Source: Ehretia macrophylla
Lineage: Eukaryota; Streptophyta; Magnoliopsida; Boraginales; Ehretiaceae
NCBI GenBank assembly: GCA_037974665.1
Contig: CM075764.1
Coordinates: 80,933,825 to 80,997,824, forward strand
Reading direction: 5' to 3'
DNA length: 64,000 bases
In this document: positions 44,451 to 56,192 of the stretch, in pieces
Numbering within the stretch: position 1 is the stretch's first letter
Layout of the letters: every line of letters starts with the position of its first letter
Notes under the pieces: model-generated
Databases searched by the model: none
The model's input: only the letters and a program-made list of their open reading frames with translations
What the model was told of the DNA's origin: nothing
Made by a program: the position numbers and the translations under genes

Positions 44451-45494
44451 GCATAGAGAAAATTTATGCAGCTTTAGAGTACAATGACGAGAGAAAGGTT
44501 GCCTTTGCTGTATTCTTGCTTGACGGAGACGCCAAACAGTAGTGGAGGACAGTGAAATTGAGGTGGTACACAGAGCACCCCTCATCTTTGGGCCGACTTT
44601 GTGAAAGACTTTCAGGAGAACTACATTCCTGAGATAGCTAGAGAGAGAAAAAAGGAAGAGTTCGTGACTTTGGGCAGGGTAACATGGTCGTTTCTTAGTA
44701 TGAGGCCACATTTAATAGGTTATCTTAGTATGTGCCAGAGCTTGTGCAACCAGTGAGGTGGAGGATACAAAGGTCTGTTAGAGGTTTGAGACCCGACATA
44801 TAGCTTCACTTTTCTACGCACCACTTTGCTACTTATCCTAAGGCTATTCAGGCAGCTTCGAGATTTGAGAAACGTAAGGCGGAGTTGGTAGCCGAGTCTA
44901 GCCAGCCTAGCAAGAGGCCTTATCAATCTTAAAGTCAGGGGCCACCGAGGCAACTTCAATCTTCCAGGCAGAGTCAGCAGTGACAGTATCAGTCGTAGAG
45001 CTATGCTGGGCCTTATCAGACTCAGACTCAGACTCAGTCGAGGCTAGTATAGAGTCAGACGTAGGGGTAGGGTCGACCAGTAGTTTAGAGATCACAACAG
45101 GGTAGCACGGCTACATCCACTTTCAAAGCCCCTACGGGTGGCACTACTGCAAGAAAAAACTAGCAGTGCGGTTACTGTCATCATAAAAGCCATTCTGAGG
45201 ATAACTATTGAAAGAAATTAGGTTGATGCACTGGGTGTGGTAGTGACCAACATAAAGTTAGGGATTGTCCTAAATTCAAGAATACTCAAGGACTGGCTTC
45301 AGGTCAGGATGTTTAGACCAGGGTTGTAGGTACTGTTCCAACTCAGTGAGTTTGGGCCCGAGTCTTTGCCCTCGATCAGGAGGAGCTTCCAGACACTATT
45401 GTTGTTGTAGAAGGTACTTTTTTCTAAATAATTAGTCAGTTAAGGTTGTGTACAACATGTTAATATGAAAGTTGATAAATTGTCTTATAATATT
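44451..45494 (+). pseudogene. Gypsy gag and protease start, fossil
   Basis: The gag domain (EKIYAALEYNDERKVAFAVF), a Gln/Ser-rich linker and a zinc-knuckle region near 45165-45250 are followed by the start of a protease-like region. It ends at the Copia LTR. Confidence 0.8.
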
Positions 45495-46741
45495 TGTTAG
45501 GGATATGCCCTAATACTATTGTTTGGATGACCTAATTGGGGTTTTAATAAGAATATAGGTATTATTTATACACAATGATGTTTTCAGATATTCATATTCT
45601 CCGCTTTGATATGAATGTGTCCCTGATGTTTATCGAAGAAGTGAGAACATTCTAAAAGGGTTTAGAGTGCTTCGCTGTTTTTACTTCGATATGATAAATA
45701 TCAAGAATCAAGTCCCTTTAGATTATTTGACCGGAACTAGAATAATCAAGTACGGGTTATCATATGTAATTACATTTGATTCGCATAGTGATGTTAATGA
45801 TAAAGGATGACATGCGAAGTGTCAGAACGATATGAGGATGTGGACTAATTAACATATGAGTGATCATCAGTGGTACAGATCATTGATTGTGATAATAAAT
45901 AGTGAACTACATGATTACAGGTTAATAGATTACTATTTAGTTGATTGTGCAAATTAATCCTCAGACTTGAGAAATTATGGCTGTCAGTTATACAGGGGCT
46001 AAATATTGCTTTTGGACAATACTCGCCTTTTATAAAGGTGAGTTACGCATTTTTACATTTTAGTCTTTTGATATAGACTGACATAAAATTGTCAAGATAT
46101 GATTTGTTAAACCTCCGGTGTGAGTGGATGTCCTGTGATATCTAAAGTCGGTAGATAAACGAGGAAGTCCTTGGCCAAGGCAAGTATGAATTGATGGAAA
46201 AAAGGGGTTTTTCCATAGCAGTCATCTCTCGTTTCACCATTTTAGATCTATTCATAGTATCGGAAGTGGACTTAACCTTTTCATGGTCCTTTTCCTGATC
46301 GGGACATTTTAATAGAAGGATCAGACTACACGACAATTCTCGACAATAAATGGATTCATAGATAGAAAATATCTTCATTATCGTATACATTTTCATGGTA
46401 CTTTTGTTGCTAGTGCGTTACTCATGAACATAAGGGTATTTTGGGAAATGGCGGAGACATTTCCAAGATAGATAAGGAGGTTTATCGGTCCCTCATCGGT
46501 ATGCGATTATGAATCTAGAAAGTCATACACTTATAAGTATCATGAATAAGCACACCAGAAGCTTATATAATGTGGTTGGTGGCTTTAAGGTGTTGAGAGT
46601 CATCTATATTGGTGTTCGGGCCAAAAGTGTAATTTTGAAAAGTTTTAGGGTCAAATTGATACCAAAACTTTTGGTGCCAAATTGTAAATATTGAAAAGTT
46701 GTTTCAATATATTTATTCTAATAAAAATCAGAATGGGCGAA

Positions 46742-46745
<4 letters not shown>

Positions 46746-46791
<46 letters not shown>
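46746..46791. repeat. (TA)n microsatellite
   Basis: An uninterrupted TA run lies inside the Copia LTR. Confidence 0.95.
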
Positions 46792-46793
<2 letters not shown>

Positions 46794-47196
46794 GTGTTTA
46801 CTTATATATATATGTGTGTATTGATGATGTAATTTGTGAAATGACACGTCATCAATCGTAATCATCATATGAAAAAGCAAATTAGTGATTGCGCATTGAC
46901 ATGTGGCAAGTGGAATGTGTAGGATTGTCTATGTCATCAATCCTAGTTTTTTTAATTTTGAATTGGATGGTTTAGATTTAGTCTTGAATAAAGACAAAAG
47001 AATCTTAGCCATTAGCTTTTGATGATAGTTGTTTTTTGCCAAGTGTCAAGAGAGAGAAAAAAAAGATGAAAAGTAGCTTTTAGATTGTAATGATTACAAT
47101 CCAAGGTCATGCATGGCTTCTGTTTCTTCTAGCAACTAAGGAAGCTATTTTGATTGGCTACTTATATATATAATGCTAATATATTAATAGAGATAA

Positions 47197-47979
47197 TGTA
47201 ACGCCCCGACTAAGCGAATACCTTAAATGGCAGAGGCCCACCAGCGACGCCACATATGCAAGTATTGTCCGCTTTGGGTTACCACAATGGGCCCCTCAAG
47301 GTTTTGTCCCTTCTTGCCCACATGGACTAGAAAAGGCACTTGCACGGATAAAGGGACATTTCCACTTATATCCAGTAGCCCAAAACCCTCAGCAGTCAAT
47401 GTGGGATATTACATCCGCCCCTCCTTGGGGACCCAGCGTTCTCGCTGGCACAAAGACCGGGTTGCTCTGATACCACTTCTGTAACGCCCCGACTAAGCTA
47501 ATACCTTGAAGGGCAGAGGCCCACCAACTATGCCACATATGCAGGTATTGTCTGCTTTGGGTTACCACAATAGGCCCCTCACGGTTTTGTCCCTTCCTGC
47601 CCACATGGACTAGAAAGGGCGTCTGCACGGATAAAGGGACACTTCCACTTATATCTAGTAGCCCAGAACCCTCCGTAGTCGATGTGGGATATTACATCGG
47701 CCCCCCCTTGAGGACCTAATGTCCTCGTTGGCACAAAAACTGGGCTGCTCTGATACTACTTTTGTAACACCCCAGCTAAGCGAATACCCCGAAGGATAGA
47801 GGCCCACCAGCGATGCCATATATGCAGGTATTGTCCGCTTTGGGTTACCACAATGGGCCACTCACGGTTTTGTCCCTTCCTGTCCACATGGACTAGAAAA
47901 GGCGCCTGCACGGATAAAGAGACACTTCCACTTATATCCAGTAGCCCAGAACCCTCCGCAGTCGATGTGGGATATTACA
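47197..47979 (-). mobile_element. TRIM element as a tandem array: three LTRs, two internal regions
   Basis: The target duplication is gataa (47192-47196 and 47980-47984). Three 217-bp LTRs (47197-47413, 47480-47696, 47763-47979) alternate with two 66-bp internal regions (47414-47479, 47697-47762). On the minus strand each internal region begins after the LTR with a tRNA-Met primer site (TGGTATCAGAGC) and ends in a purine tract (AAGGAGGGGCGGA) before the next LTR. This is a terminal-repeat retrotransposon in miniature with no coding capacity. It has one extra LTR-internal unit. Confidence 0.95.
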
Positions 47980-48718
47980 GATAATATATATTATAATGCA
48001 AGACAATATTTCTCTCTCATTGACACCCATTTTCGGCCAACAAGAGGAAGAAAGAGAAGATGATTGTTTTGCCATTAGATTCAAATGATTGCAATCTAAT
48101 AGCATGCAAAAAGATTATCCAAGATTACACTCTTCTAATCTATAGATGATTGGGTATATTAGATATATAATGGAGATTATATGTAGATAATATACAAGAT
48201 CTTCTTTCTCCTAATCTAAGAACACACACACGGCACACACTAGCAAAGAAGGAAGAAAAACTTTGTCTTCCAAGTGGTGGTGGTTTCGACCATTGAAAGG
48301 AAAAGATAAAAACTTTTTCTTTTTTGCTTAGTTACATACATATTAAGCTATATTGTTTGGAGATATACTTGCACCTTTAGTCTTCAAACATTGGGTGAGC
48401 TTTGGATGCTTGGTGGACCTACTAGTGCCTTCAAGTTAGAAGGATTCAAGGACTACATCAACTAAGTTTGCATCCATTTTGAAAGCTACCAGAGGTGTAC
48501 CTTATACTTCTTCTCTTTGATTTAAGTACATACACATGTTGCTTATATATATATATATATAGTTTTATGGACATAGATAGAAGATTACATGTTGAATCTT
48601 GCTATTGAGCTTGTAAATTTTTTGAAATGTGCCTATATAGGGTTCAGCCATGGCTAGTATTCATGTTAATCTTCTTAGATATTGGTTTATTATCAGTTGT
48701 ATCATCTCTTCTTTCAAG

Positions 48719-48730
48719 TGGTATCAGAGC
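48719..48730 (+). other. Primer-binding site (initiator tRNA-Met) of the Copia element
   Basis: The sequence tggtatcagagc lies two bases after the 5' LTR end. Confidence 0.9.
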
Positions 48731-49571
48731 CATGGTCTTGATGTCTATAAAAACTTGGATATATATGTATGTGTGTGTATGGCCAAATGGTGTGTGCTAG
48801 TTTGAAGTCCTTGTGAAATCCTTTTGTTAGCATGTGTAGATCTTGATAGGATCTTATCTTGCATGTGTAGATCTATGGTGTATATGTGTTATTTTCAATT
48901 TGCATGTGTAGATCTACAACTCCATATGGTCGATCCATGCATGCTAATAAAGAATAATGTTTCTTCTTGTTGGATGTGATATGTGAATGAAGATAGTGGA
49001 TTTGTTCTTTGCATGATTAGCATTTGTCATTTGAAGAATATTTTAAAAGAAAGCTAAAAAAGTGTTGTTGGAATAGTTGTTTTTTAGCATTATAAAGTCA
49101 AAAGTGATAAAAAGAACAAGTTTGGCATTTTGTGTTGCCTTGGCCGAATCTACAATAGGAGTAGATTAAAAGATCTTGCTTCATGTTGGACATAAAAGAG
49201 TGTAAATAGTTGCAAGTAGTCCTCAACATGTTTGGTCAATATGAGTATTGATGTCACTTTGTTAACATGAAGGTATAAAAGTTAGTTTTAAACATATTAT
49301 GATGTTGACATGTATGTGTTTTGAGAGAGGGGACTATTTGATGATTAAAATGTTTAATGGTCAAATTACAACTAGTCTATATGTGTTGGAGTGGCAAGGT
49401 TTGATTTTACACAAATGGAAGCTCATTTTTTATTTTCTCTTGGATTTGGAGATGGTCTAATGTATTGTATTAGATGTTTCTAAATTTGAGAAAAAGTTAA
49501 AATGAATTAAATGATGATATAATGTTTAGAAAAAGGCTATTGGGCTTACATTAATGTGCTTGGGCCAATAA
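48731..49571 (+). other. Copia leader sequence
   Basis: This noncoding leader has repeated 'gcatgtgtagatct' words. It is similar to the leader at 38752-39074. No gene was seen. Confidence 0.6.
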
Positions 49572-49873
49572 TGATATGAACCACGCCAACATGCGACACG
49601 ACCCAACACCAAATATGGCAAACGACCCCAAGACCTTTCAGGATTGGATGAAACCTCGACCCTATGCTTAGCAAAGCAAGAACCTTGGTATGGTGAAGAC
49701 GCCACAAACGAGGATGGAAAACCTGTTTGATAAGTCAAGGTTGAACGCCACAAGAATTATCTTGATAAATTCGAAGAGTTTCTTAAAGAACTCAAAGGAG
49801 AATAATCTCACAAATTTTATGAATCAAAACTGTCTAACTTTATTATCACAAAAACAGCCTTATATAGGCAATA
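49572..49873 (-). mobile_element. TGATG...TATCA-family LTR, partial, minus strand
   Basis: It starts on plus as tgatatgaaccacgcc and covers only the LTR 3' part, ending near the TATA-like 'cttatataggca'. The plus-strand copy follows without a spacer. Confidence 0.75.
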
Positions 49874-50635
49874 TGATGAGAACCAACCTTAAGCTTCCAA
49901 GTTCAATGAACCATTTATTTGGGCGAATTCTCCAGCAAAGATTCAAGTCAAGATTCTATTTTCAAGATTCAAGAACTTCAAGATTCTTCAAGAAGTTTCA
50001 AGAAGATTTGAAGATTTGGTCAAGATTTGATTTCTTTGTAATTCTATCTTAGTTTGAGTTTTAGTTTAATTTGAATTCTAGTTTATTGCCTAGAGTCCAA
50101 TATGGACAAAATTAGGTGTTCACACTAGGAAAGAGTCTTTCTTGGGCTCCAAGAAAAGGAGACTTTCTTGGGCTCCAAGGAAATGAGTCTTTCTTGGGCT
50201 CCAAGTCTACTTCTTTGACCTAGTTACTATTTATGTCACTATTCAAAAAACACTATTCATATCACTATTCATGTTAGGGTTTACGAGTTCTTTTCCAAAT
50301 AGGAAATTTATTTGTTCTTTGCCTATATAAAGCTGATTGTCATGAAATTGTGAGATTATTCTCCTTGAGTTCTTCAAGAGACTCTTTCGAACATATCAAG
50401 GGATTTCTTGCGGCGTTCACCCTCAACTTATCAAGCGAATTTCCATCCCCGTTTGTGGCGTCTTCACCATACCAAGGTTCTTGCTTTGCTAAGCAACGAG
50501 TCACGGTTTCTATCATTCTCAATTATACCAAGGTTCATGCTTTGCTAAGCAACGGGTCGCAGTTTCCATCATTCTTGAAAAGATCTTGGGTTTGTTTTAC
50601 CATTCTTGGAACGGTCTCGGCACATGTTGACCAGG
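49874..50635 (+). mobile_element. TGATG...TATCA-family LTR, plus strand
   Basis: It starts tgatgagaaccaacc and is collinear with the solo LTR at 39581-40409, including the TATA-like box and the doubled 'ccaaggttcttgctttgc' block. It is directly followed by a minus-strand copy. Confidence 0.8.
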
Positions 50636-51438
50636 TGATACGAACCATGTCAACATGTGACAAGAACCAACACCAAGAATGGTAAAACAAACCCAAGATC
50701 TTTTCAAGAATGATGGAAACCGCGACCCGTTGCTTAGCAAAGCAAGAACCTTGGTATAAATGAGAATGATGGAAACCGCGACCTATTGCTTAGCAAAGCA
50801 AAAACCTTGGTGTGGTGAAGACGCCACAAACGGGGATGGAAATCTGCTTGATAAGTCGAGGGTGAACGCCACAAGGAATCCCTTGATAAGTTCGAAAGAG
50901 TCTCTTGAAGAACTCAAGAAAAATAATCTCACAATTTAATAGTAAAAAACATCTTATTTTTATTTCATGACAATCAGCCATAAATATAGGCAAAGAACAA
51001 ATAAGTTTCCTATTTGGAAAAGAACTCCTAAACCCTAACATGAATAGTGATGTGAATAGTTTTTCTTGAATAGTGATGTGAATAGTAACTAGGTCAAAGA
51101 AGTAGACTTGGAGCCCAAGAAAGACTCATTTCCTTGGAGCTCAAGAAAGTCTCCTTTTCTTGGAGCCCAAGAAAGACTCCTTCCTAGTGTGAAAACCTAA
51201 TTTTGTCCATATTGGACTCTAGGCAATAAACTAGAATTCAAATTAAACTAAAACTCAAACTAAGATAGAATTACAAAGAAATCAAATTTTGACCAAATCT
51301 TCAAATCTTCTTGAAACTTCTTGAAGAATCTTGAAGTTCTTGAATCTTGAAAATAGAATCTTAACTTGAATCTTTGCTGGAAAATTCGCCCAAATAAATG
51401 GTTCATTGAACTTGGAAGCTTAAGGCTGGTTATCATCA
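50636..51438 (-). mobile_element. TGATG...TATCA-family LTR, minus strand
   Basis: It reads tgatacgaacc at its low end and ggttatcatca at its high end. It is the near reverse complement of 49874-50635. Together the two form an inverted repeat centred near 50636. Confidence 0.85.
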
Positions 51439-51444
51439 TTTGCA

Positions 51445-52030
51445 ATGGCTTCATTCATAAATCATATTTTGTCCATCCTTAATCATGATTATTTAATTGG
51501 ACCAAACTTTGAGAAATTGTACAAAAGTTTAAGGGTAGTCCTCCGATTTGAGAGAATTGAGTATATCCTGGATGTCTCGACATTTGCTTCTATTGATAAG
51601 ACTACGTCCGAGACCAACAAGATCACGTACTATAAGTGGGTCCAAGATGACATACGCTCTAGGGGATACATTCTTTCATCAATAAGTGATAATCTGCGTC
51701 GATTCTATGAGGGGCTTCCTCATTCCGTAGATATCATTCATTCATTAGAAGAATCCTTTGGTGAGCACAGTCAGTGTATGAGATTCCAGTTGACCCGTGA
51801 GCTTTTTAGTATGAGACTTGAAGAAATGGGTGACGTGAGTCAGTACTGCCTCAGAATGATTTACTTGGTAACTCAATAGGAGGCATTTGGTTTCATTATG
51901 GATCCCCGGCTTTAGGTAGACTTGATCTTACAGTCTTTTCCACCATCCTACTCTCCTTTGATCTTGGACTTTCACGTACATAGAATTGAGGTCACACTGA
52001 ATAAGTTGTCAGATAACTAGCTGGCAGAAT
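51445..52030 (+). pseudogene. Copia gag relic (UBN2-like)
   Basis: An open stretch begins MASFINHILSILNHDYLIGP and contains YLIGPNFEKLYKSLRVVL, YYKWVQDDIRSRGYILSSI and LFSMRLEEMGDVSQY, the pattern of plant Copia Gag (UBN2 family). A Gly/Arg-rich patch follows near 52110. It is interrupted further on. Confidence 0.7.
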
Positions 52031-53822
52031 CTTGGTTTGGGTGCAGCATCCAATCCCCATGTTGAGTCCTCTCCTTTTGTGGCTGGACCTAGCCAAGACA
52101 AAAACATTAGAGGAGGAGGAGGAGACATAGGAGGAGGCGGGCTGTGGCATTCTTGCCGGGAGATCTCTCATCATGAGGGGATTGAGTAGTAGACCCCGAT
52201 TATGCATGATTTGGTTGTTTTGGATCAACTTGGTATGCGATCCCAATTTTGAAAAGATGTTTATAAATGTTTGGATTAGTTTGAAGTATTTCTTTAAAAA
52301 TAGTAGTGACTATCATCAATCGTTTCTGACTATGGATAATTTCGGAATTGATCCTTTGTAAGAAATGACTGGCATTTTGTATATCTTTCATTATGGTAAT
52401 GAAATGGTCGGAATGCGTATCGGAAGAAAGAATGTCTTCAAACTTGAACGTTTATATTTTATTGCTTAGCATTTAATGAAATGGCTAAATACCAAATCAT
52501 ACTTATAATGTCTTGAACTTTGAAATGGTCAAGAGTTAAAAACTTGAATTCTTTTATGTATCTATCCAATTGAGTTTGATAGATTAATTATCTTTTTTTT
52601 TTGACAAAAGAGTTTGTTCAAAATAAATAAAGAAATGGAGCTTATGAGACTTGTCCAAAATATGCTGGGTTATAAAAGAAGATTAGAGAATGCATCTTTT
52701 ATCACCGAAATTTTTCAAATTGATTCTAAACTTATACCATGTTTTAATTCTATGGCTAGATAGAATTTAAACTCCTTCATGCATAGTTTCTTTAGAGAAA
52801 GGTAACTATGATGAAATGGTTAAAATGAAAAGATAGAGATTGTTTTCATTAATAAATGAAGGTGATATCTAAATTTATAAGAAAAGTTAGTGGGAGTTCA
52901 TGCCCTTAACAAGTCTTGTGAATTTATGATACCTTCGTTCGCCAAGGTCCAACCGAATTTTATATCATATTGAATTTATTGGGTAAACCGATCATGTCTT
53001 GTAAGAATCATGTATATGAAGCACAATGATATGATTGATTGTTTTCTCACAACCTATATACCTAGTCACGATCTTAAAGTTTTCTTTCAGATGGAGGAAT
53101 CTAAGAAACTTTGGTCTCTAGTCTCTTTGACAGGGTATCCGTCTTTTCTTGTAGATCTCCTTCTAACTATTAAGGATAAGGTTGCAAATGTTATTTACAC
53201 CTAACCCTTTCGCTGTTTGCATTCTCCTTTAATGCGATGGCAAGTACTTGGCACGATATGATGTAATAAGTTACATGATAGATTTAAGAGAGAATACATA
53301 CAAGTTCTATTGATCTTATTGTTATAATGATCTCTATATGAACTTTAACCCGGAATTTTAAGGTCTATGTTTATAGTGAAATTCTTAGTGAAGAATTCAC
53401 TAAAAGGATAATAGAATATATAATAGATTTATGATTTATTGGAAAGAGTTCCGAATAATAATAAGTAATGATTATCTTAATATTTGAGCTAAGATACTGC
53501 TTGACTTTTAATCATGCTTGGATATTGTGTGGTTTTGTCTATTGATAGTAGCCGATATCATGTAATATGGTAACTATTATAGAGGCTTTTTGCGCAAGGT
53601 TAAAGAACCCAATCTCATCAAAGAGTCCAAACATGAAAAGAGCCAATTCAATAAATTCTTTCTTGATAGAAAATGAATTAACAGAAAAGATCCTATAGTT
53701 GTTTCTATAGTTGACCTACTGATCCTGTAAAGATAATTACAGTTGATCACTATCTTGGAGAAGATGAGTATACAGATACGAATGTATTATGCACTAGATC
53801 TTATAGCTGATAGCATTAGTGC
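52031..53822 (+). other. Degenerate internal sequence of the Copia element
   Basis: Only short open stretches are present. I recognise no polymerase or integrase motif. A Copia leader-like or gag-like second region near 52930-53210 cannot be identified further. Confidence 0.5.
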
Positions 53823-53833
53823 AAGTGGGAGAT
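53823..53833 (+). other. Polypurine tract before the Copia 3' LTR
   Basis: The sequence aagtgggagat directly precedes the LTR start tgttgggg. It is typical of Copia elements. Confidence 0.8.
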
Positions 53834-53945
53834 TGTTGGGGATATGTCATAATGCTATAGTTAGAGATGACCTTATTAGGGTTTAATAAGAATATATTTA
53901 CGTGTTTTTTACACTGTGTTAATTTGAGGATATTCATATTCTCTG

Positions 53946-54108
53946 CTTTGATTTTTTTGTTAATTCAGTGTGATTTAAATAAAAAAGAAGAACAGTACAA
54001 CAAAAGTACATCAAACAAAAGAAACAAAAGGAAAAACAATCAAAATGTCCAAGAAAATTTCTTGGATCACAAAGAGATGAAAAACAAAAACAGAGAATAA
54101 AAAAAAAT
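53946..54108 (-). mobile_element. Short L1-like retroposed 3' end in the Copia LTR
   Basis: A T run is followed by gttaattcagtgtgatttaaat and an A-rich, imperfect sequence that interrupts the LTR between 'ctttgat' and 'atgaatatgtc'. The tail resembles the element at 7440-8056 (gataattcagtgaaaattta). Confidence 0.5.
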
Positions 54109-55924
54109 ATGAATATGTCTCTAATGCTTATCCGAGAAGAAAAATGTTCTAAAAGGGTTTAGGATATTTCACACTTTTTCTTCGATATGATAAACATTAA
54201 GAATCGTTTCATAGCCCTTCAGATTATTCAACCAGGACTAGAATAATCGAGTATGGGTTATCATATGTTATTACTTTTGATTAACGTAGTGATGTTAATG
54301 ATAAAGGATAGCGTGCAAAGTGCCAGAACAACATGATGATGTGGACTAATAAACATATGAGTGATCGTCTGTGTACAGATCATTGAATGTGACAATAAAT
54401 AGTGAACTGCATCATTTCAAGTTAATAGTTTACTATTTAGTTCAGAATTGTGCATATTAATCCTCAGACCTGAGAAATTACGGTTGCCGGTTATATCATG
54501 GGCTAAATACTACGTATGGACAATGCCCGTCTTCCATAAGGTGGGTTATGGCCTTTTGCAATTTAGTTTTGTGGTATGAACCGACAGGTAATTGTCAAGA
54601 TATGATCTGTTAACCTCCAGCGTGAGGCAATGTCCTATGATATCTGAGATCGGTCATTAAACGAGGAAGTCCTTGGCCAAGATGAGTATGAAGTGATAGA
54701 AAGGAGTTTTTCCATGATAGTCATCTCTCGTTTCACCGATACAGACTTATACATAGTATCAGAAGTGGAGTTAACCATTTCATGGTCCTTTCCCGATCGG
54801 GGCATTCTTAACAGAAGGATCGGACTGCACGCTAATTCTCGACGGTTAAATGGATTCATAAAAGACGTCATCTTCATTATCGTTTACATTCTCATGGTAC
54901 GTTCGTTGCTAGTGTATCACTCATGAGAATGAGGGTATTTCGGTAAATGACAGAGACATTTCCTAGATAGTGATTGTGAATCTAAAACGTCACACACTAA
55001 TAAGTATCATGAATAAGTTCACCGGAAGCTTGTATAATGCATTAGGTGGCTTTAAGGTGTTAAGAGTCATCTATGTTGGTAATTGGGCCAAAAGTATAAT
55101 TTTGAAAAGTTTTGAGGTCAAATTGTAATTACTAAAACTTTTGGGGCCAAACTATAATTATTGAAAAGTAGTTTCAATGTATTAATTCTAATAGAGATTA
55201 GAATGGGCGAAAATAATATATATATATAAAGGAGTTTATATATTATATATGTGTTATGGTGATGTAATTTGAGAAATGTCACATCATCATCCTAGTTGTC
55301 AAAAGGTGAATTGCAAATTAAGGACTAGATATTTACGTGTGGCATTTACAGTAGAGATTGATGACTAGGATAGTCCATGTCATCAATTCTAGTCATTTGA
55401 ATTTGAATTGGATGGTTAGGATTGAATCTTGGATAAAGATAAATAAATCCTAGCCTTTACTTTTGATGATAGAACATTTTTGCCAAGTGTCAAGAGAGAG
55501 AATAAAGTTAACCTTTAGATTGTAATGATTACAATCCTAGGATTTGCATGGCTTTTACTTTAGAAGTAAGCAATTTTGATTGGCTATCTAATAAAGTAGG
55601 ATTATATATATATTTATATGAGTATGTTATATATATAATAATGGATGACAACATTCTCTCTCCATCCACTTGCAATTTTCGGCCAAACCAAGGAGGAGAG
55701 AGAAGGTTGTCATCTTATCATCTAATGCTAATCATACATAGTTTCAAAGCTTGAAGATCTACTAGCACATTTAATCTTCAAGTGGTGGTAGAGCTTTGGA
55801 TGCTTGGTGGACCAACTAGGGTCTTCAAGTTAAAAGGGTTCAAAGGCTAGTCTTCCATCCTCACCTTCTCCAAAGTTAACTACAAAAGGTATACCTTGTA
55901 CAACCCTTTGATTATATATATTGT

Positions 55925-55927
<3 letters not shown>

Positions 55928-56004
<77 letters not shown>
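55928..56004. repeat. (AT)n(GT)n compound microsatellite
   Basis: An AT run is followed directly by a GT run near the end of the Copia LTR. Confidence 0.95.
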
Positions 56005-56006
<2 letters not shown>

Positions 56007-56192
56007 TTTTGATGAGCTTTACTAGTATATGGACATGAATGAAAGAATGTATGTTGATGTTAGCTAGAAATTTTCGAAATTTGGCCTTGTCTTTTTTGGC
56101 CCTAACAAGCTATCTATGCATGTCTTTCTCGATCTTGAATCCAACATATGTATATGTAGTGACATGATCTATAATGTTGGCTAGTACTTTCA

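Larger units (their letters stand above)
39075..45494 (+). mobile_element. Ty3/Gypsy element, 5' part only, fossil, with two nested solo LTRs
   Basis: The 5' LTR is 39075-41695, the primer site 41702-41713, and the gag region runs from about 42003. Gag is split by a solo Copia LTR (42325-44450) and continues with capsid, Gln-rich, zinc-knuckle and protease-start sequence to 45494, where a Copia LTR begins. The gag relic is close to that of 10277-20261, so it is the same Tekay/Del-like lineage. Many interruptions are present. The 3' half is not found beyond the Copia block, so a deletion or rearrangement is likely. Confidence 0.85.
45495..48716 (+). repeat. Copia 5' LTR with nested TRIM
   Basis: It starts tgttagggatatgccctaat and ends tcttctttca. 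It holds a (TA)n run (46746-46791) and the TRIM at 47197-47979. Confidence 0.88.
45495..56192 (+). mobile_element. Copia-type element or chimera, fossil, with nested TRIM and inverted LTR copies
   Basis: The parts are 5' LTR 45495-48716 (about 2.43 kb without the TRIM), primer site 48719-48730, leader, gag relic 51445 to about 52030, degenerate internal sequence, purine tract 53823-53833 and 3' LTR 53834 to about 56192. No reverse transcriptase or integrase was recognised. The two LTRs differ by roughly 20% in compared stretches. The flanks (atatt on the left, acaac on the right) do not match, so the two ends may come from different insertions joined by recombination. Confidence 0.75.
53834..56192 (+). 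repeat. Copia 3' LTR with a nested L1-like 3' end
   Basis: It starts tgttggggatatgtc and is collinear with 45495-48716 for most of its length. The end at 56192 (ctttca) is tentative. Confidence 0.7.

Noticed and set aside
47197-47979. Cassandra-type element with 5S rRNA in its LTR
   Set aside because: I looked for 5S promoter and body words in the 217-bp LTRs and saw none, so it is called only a TRIM.
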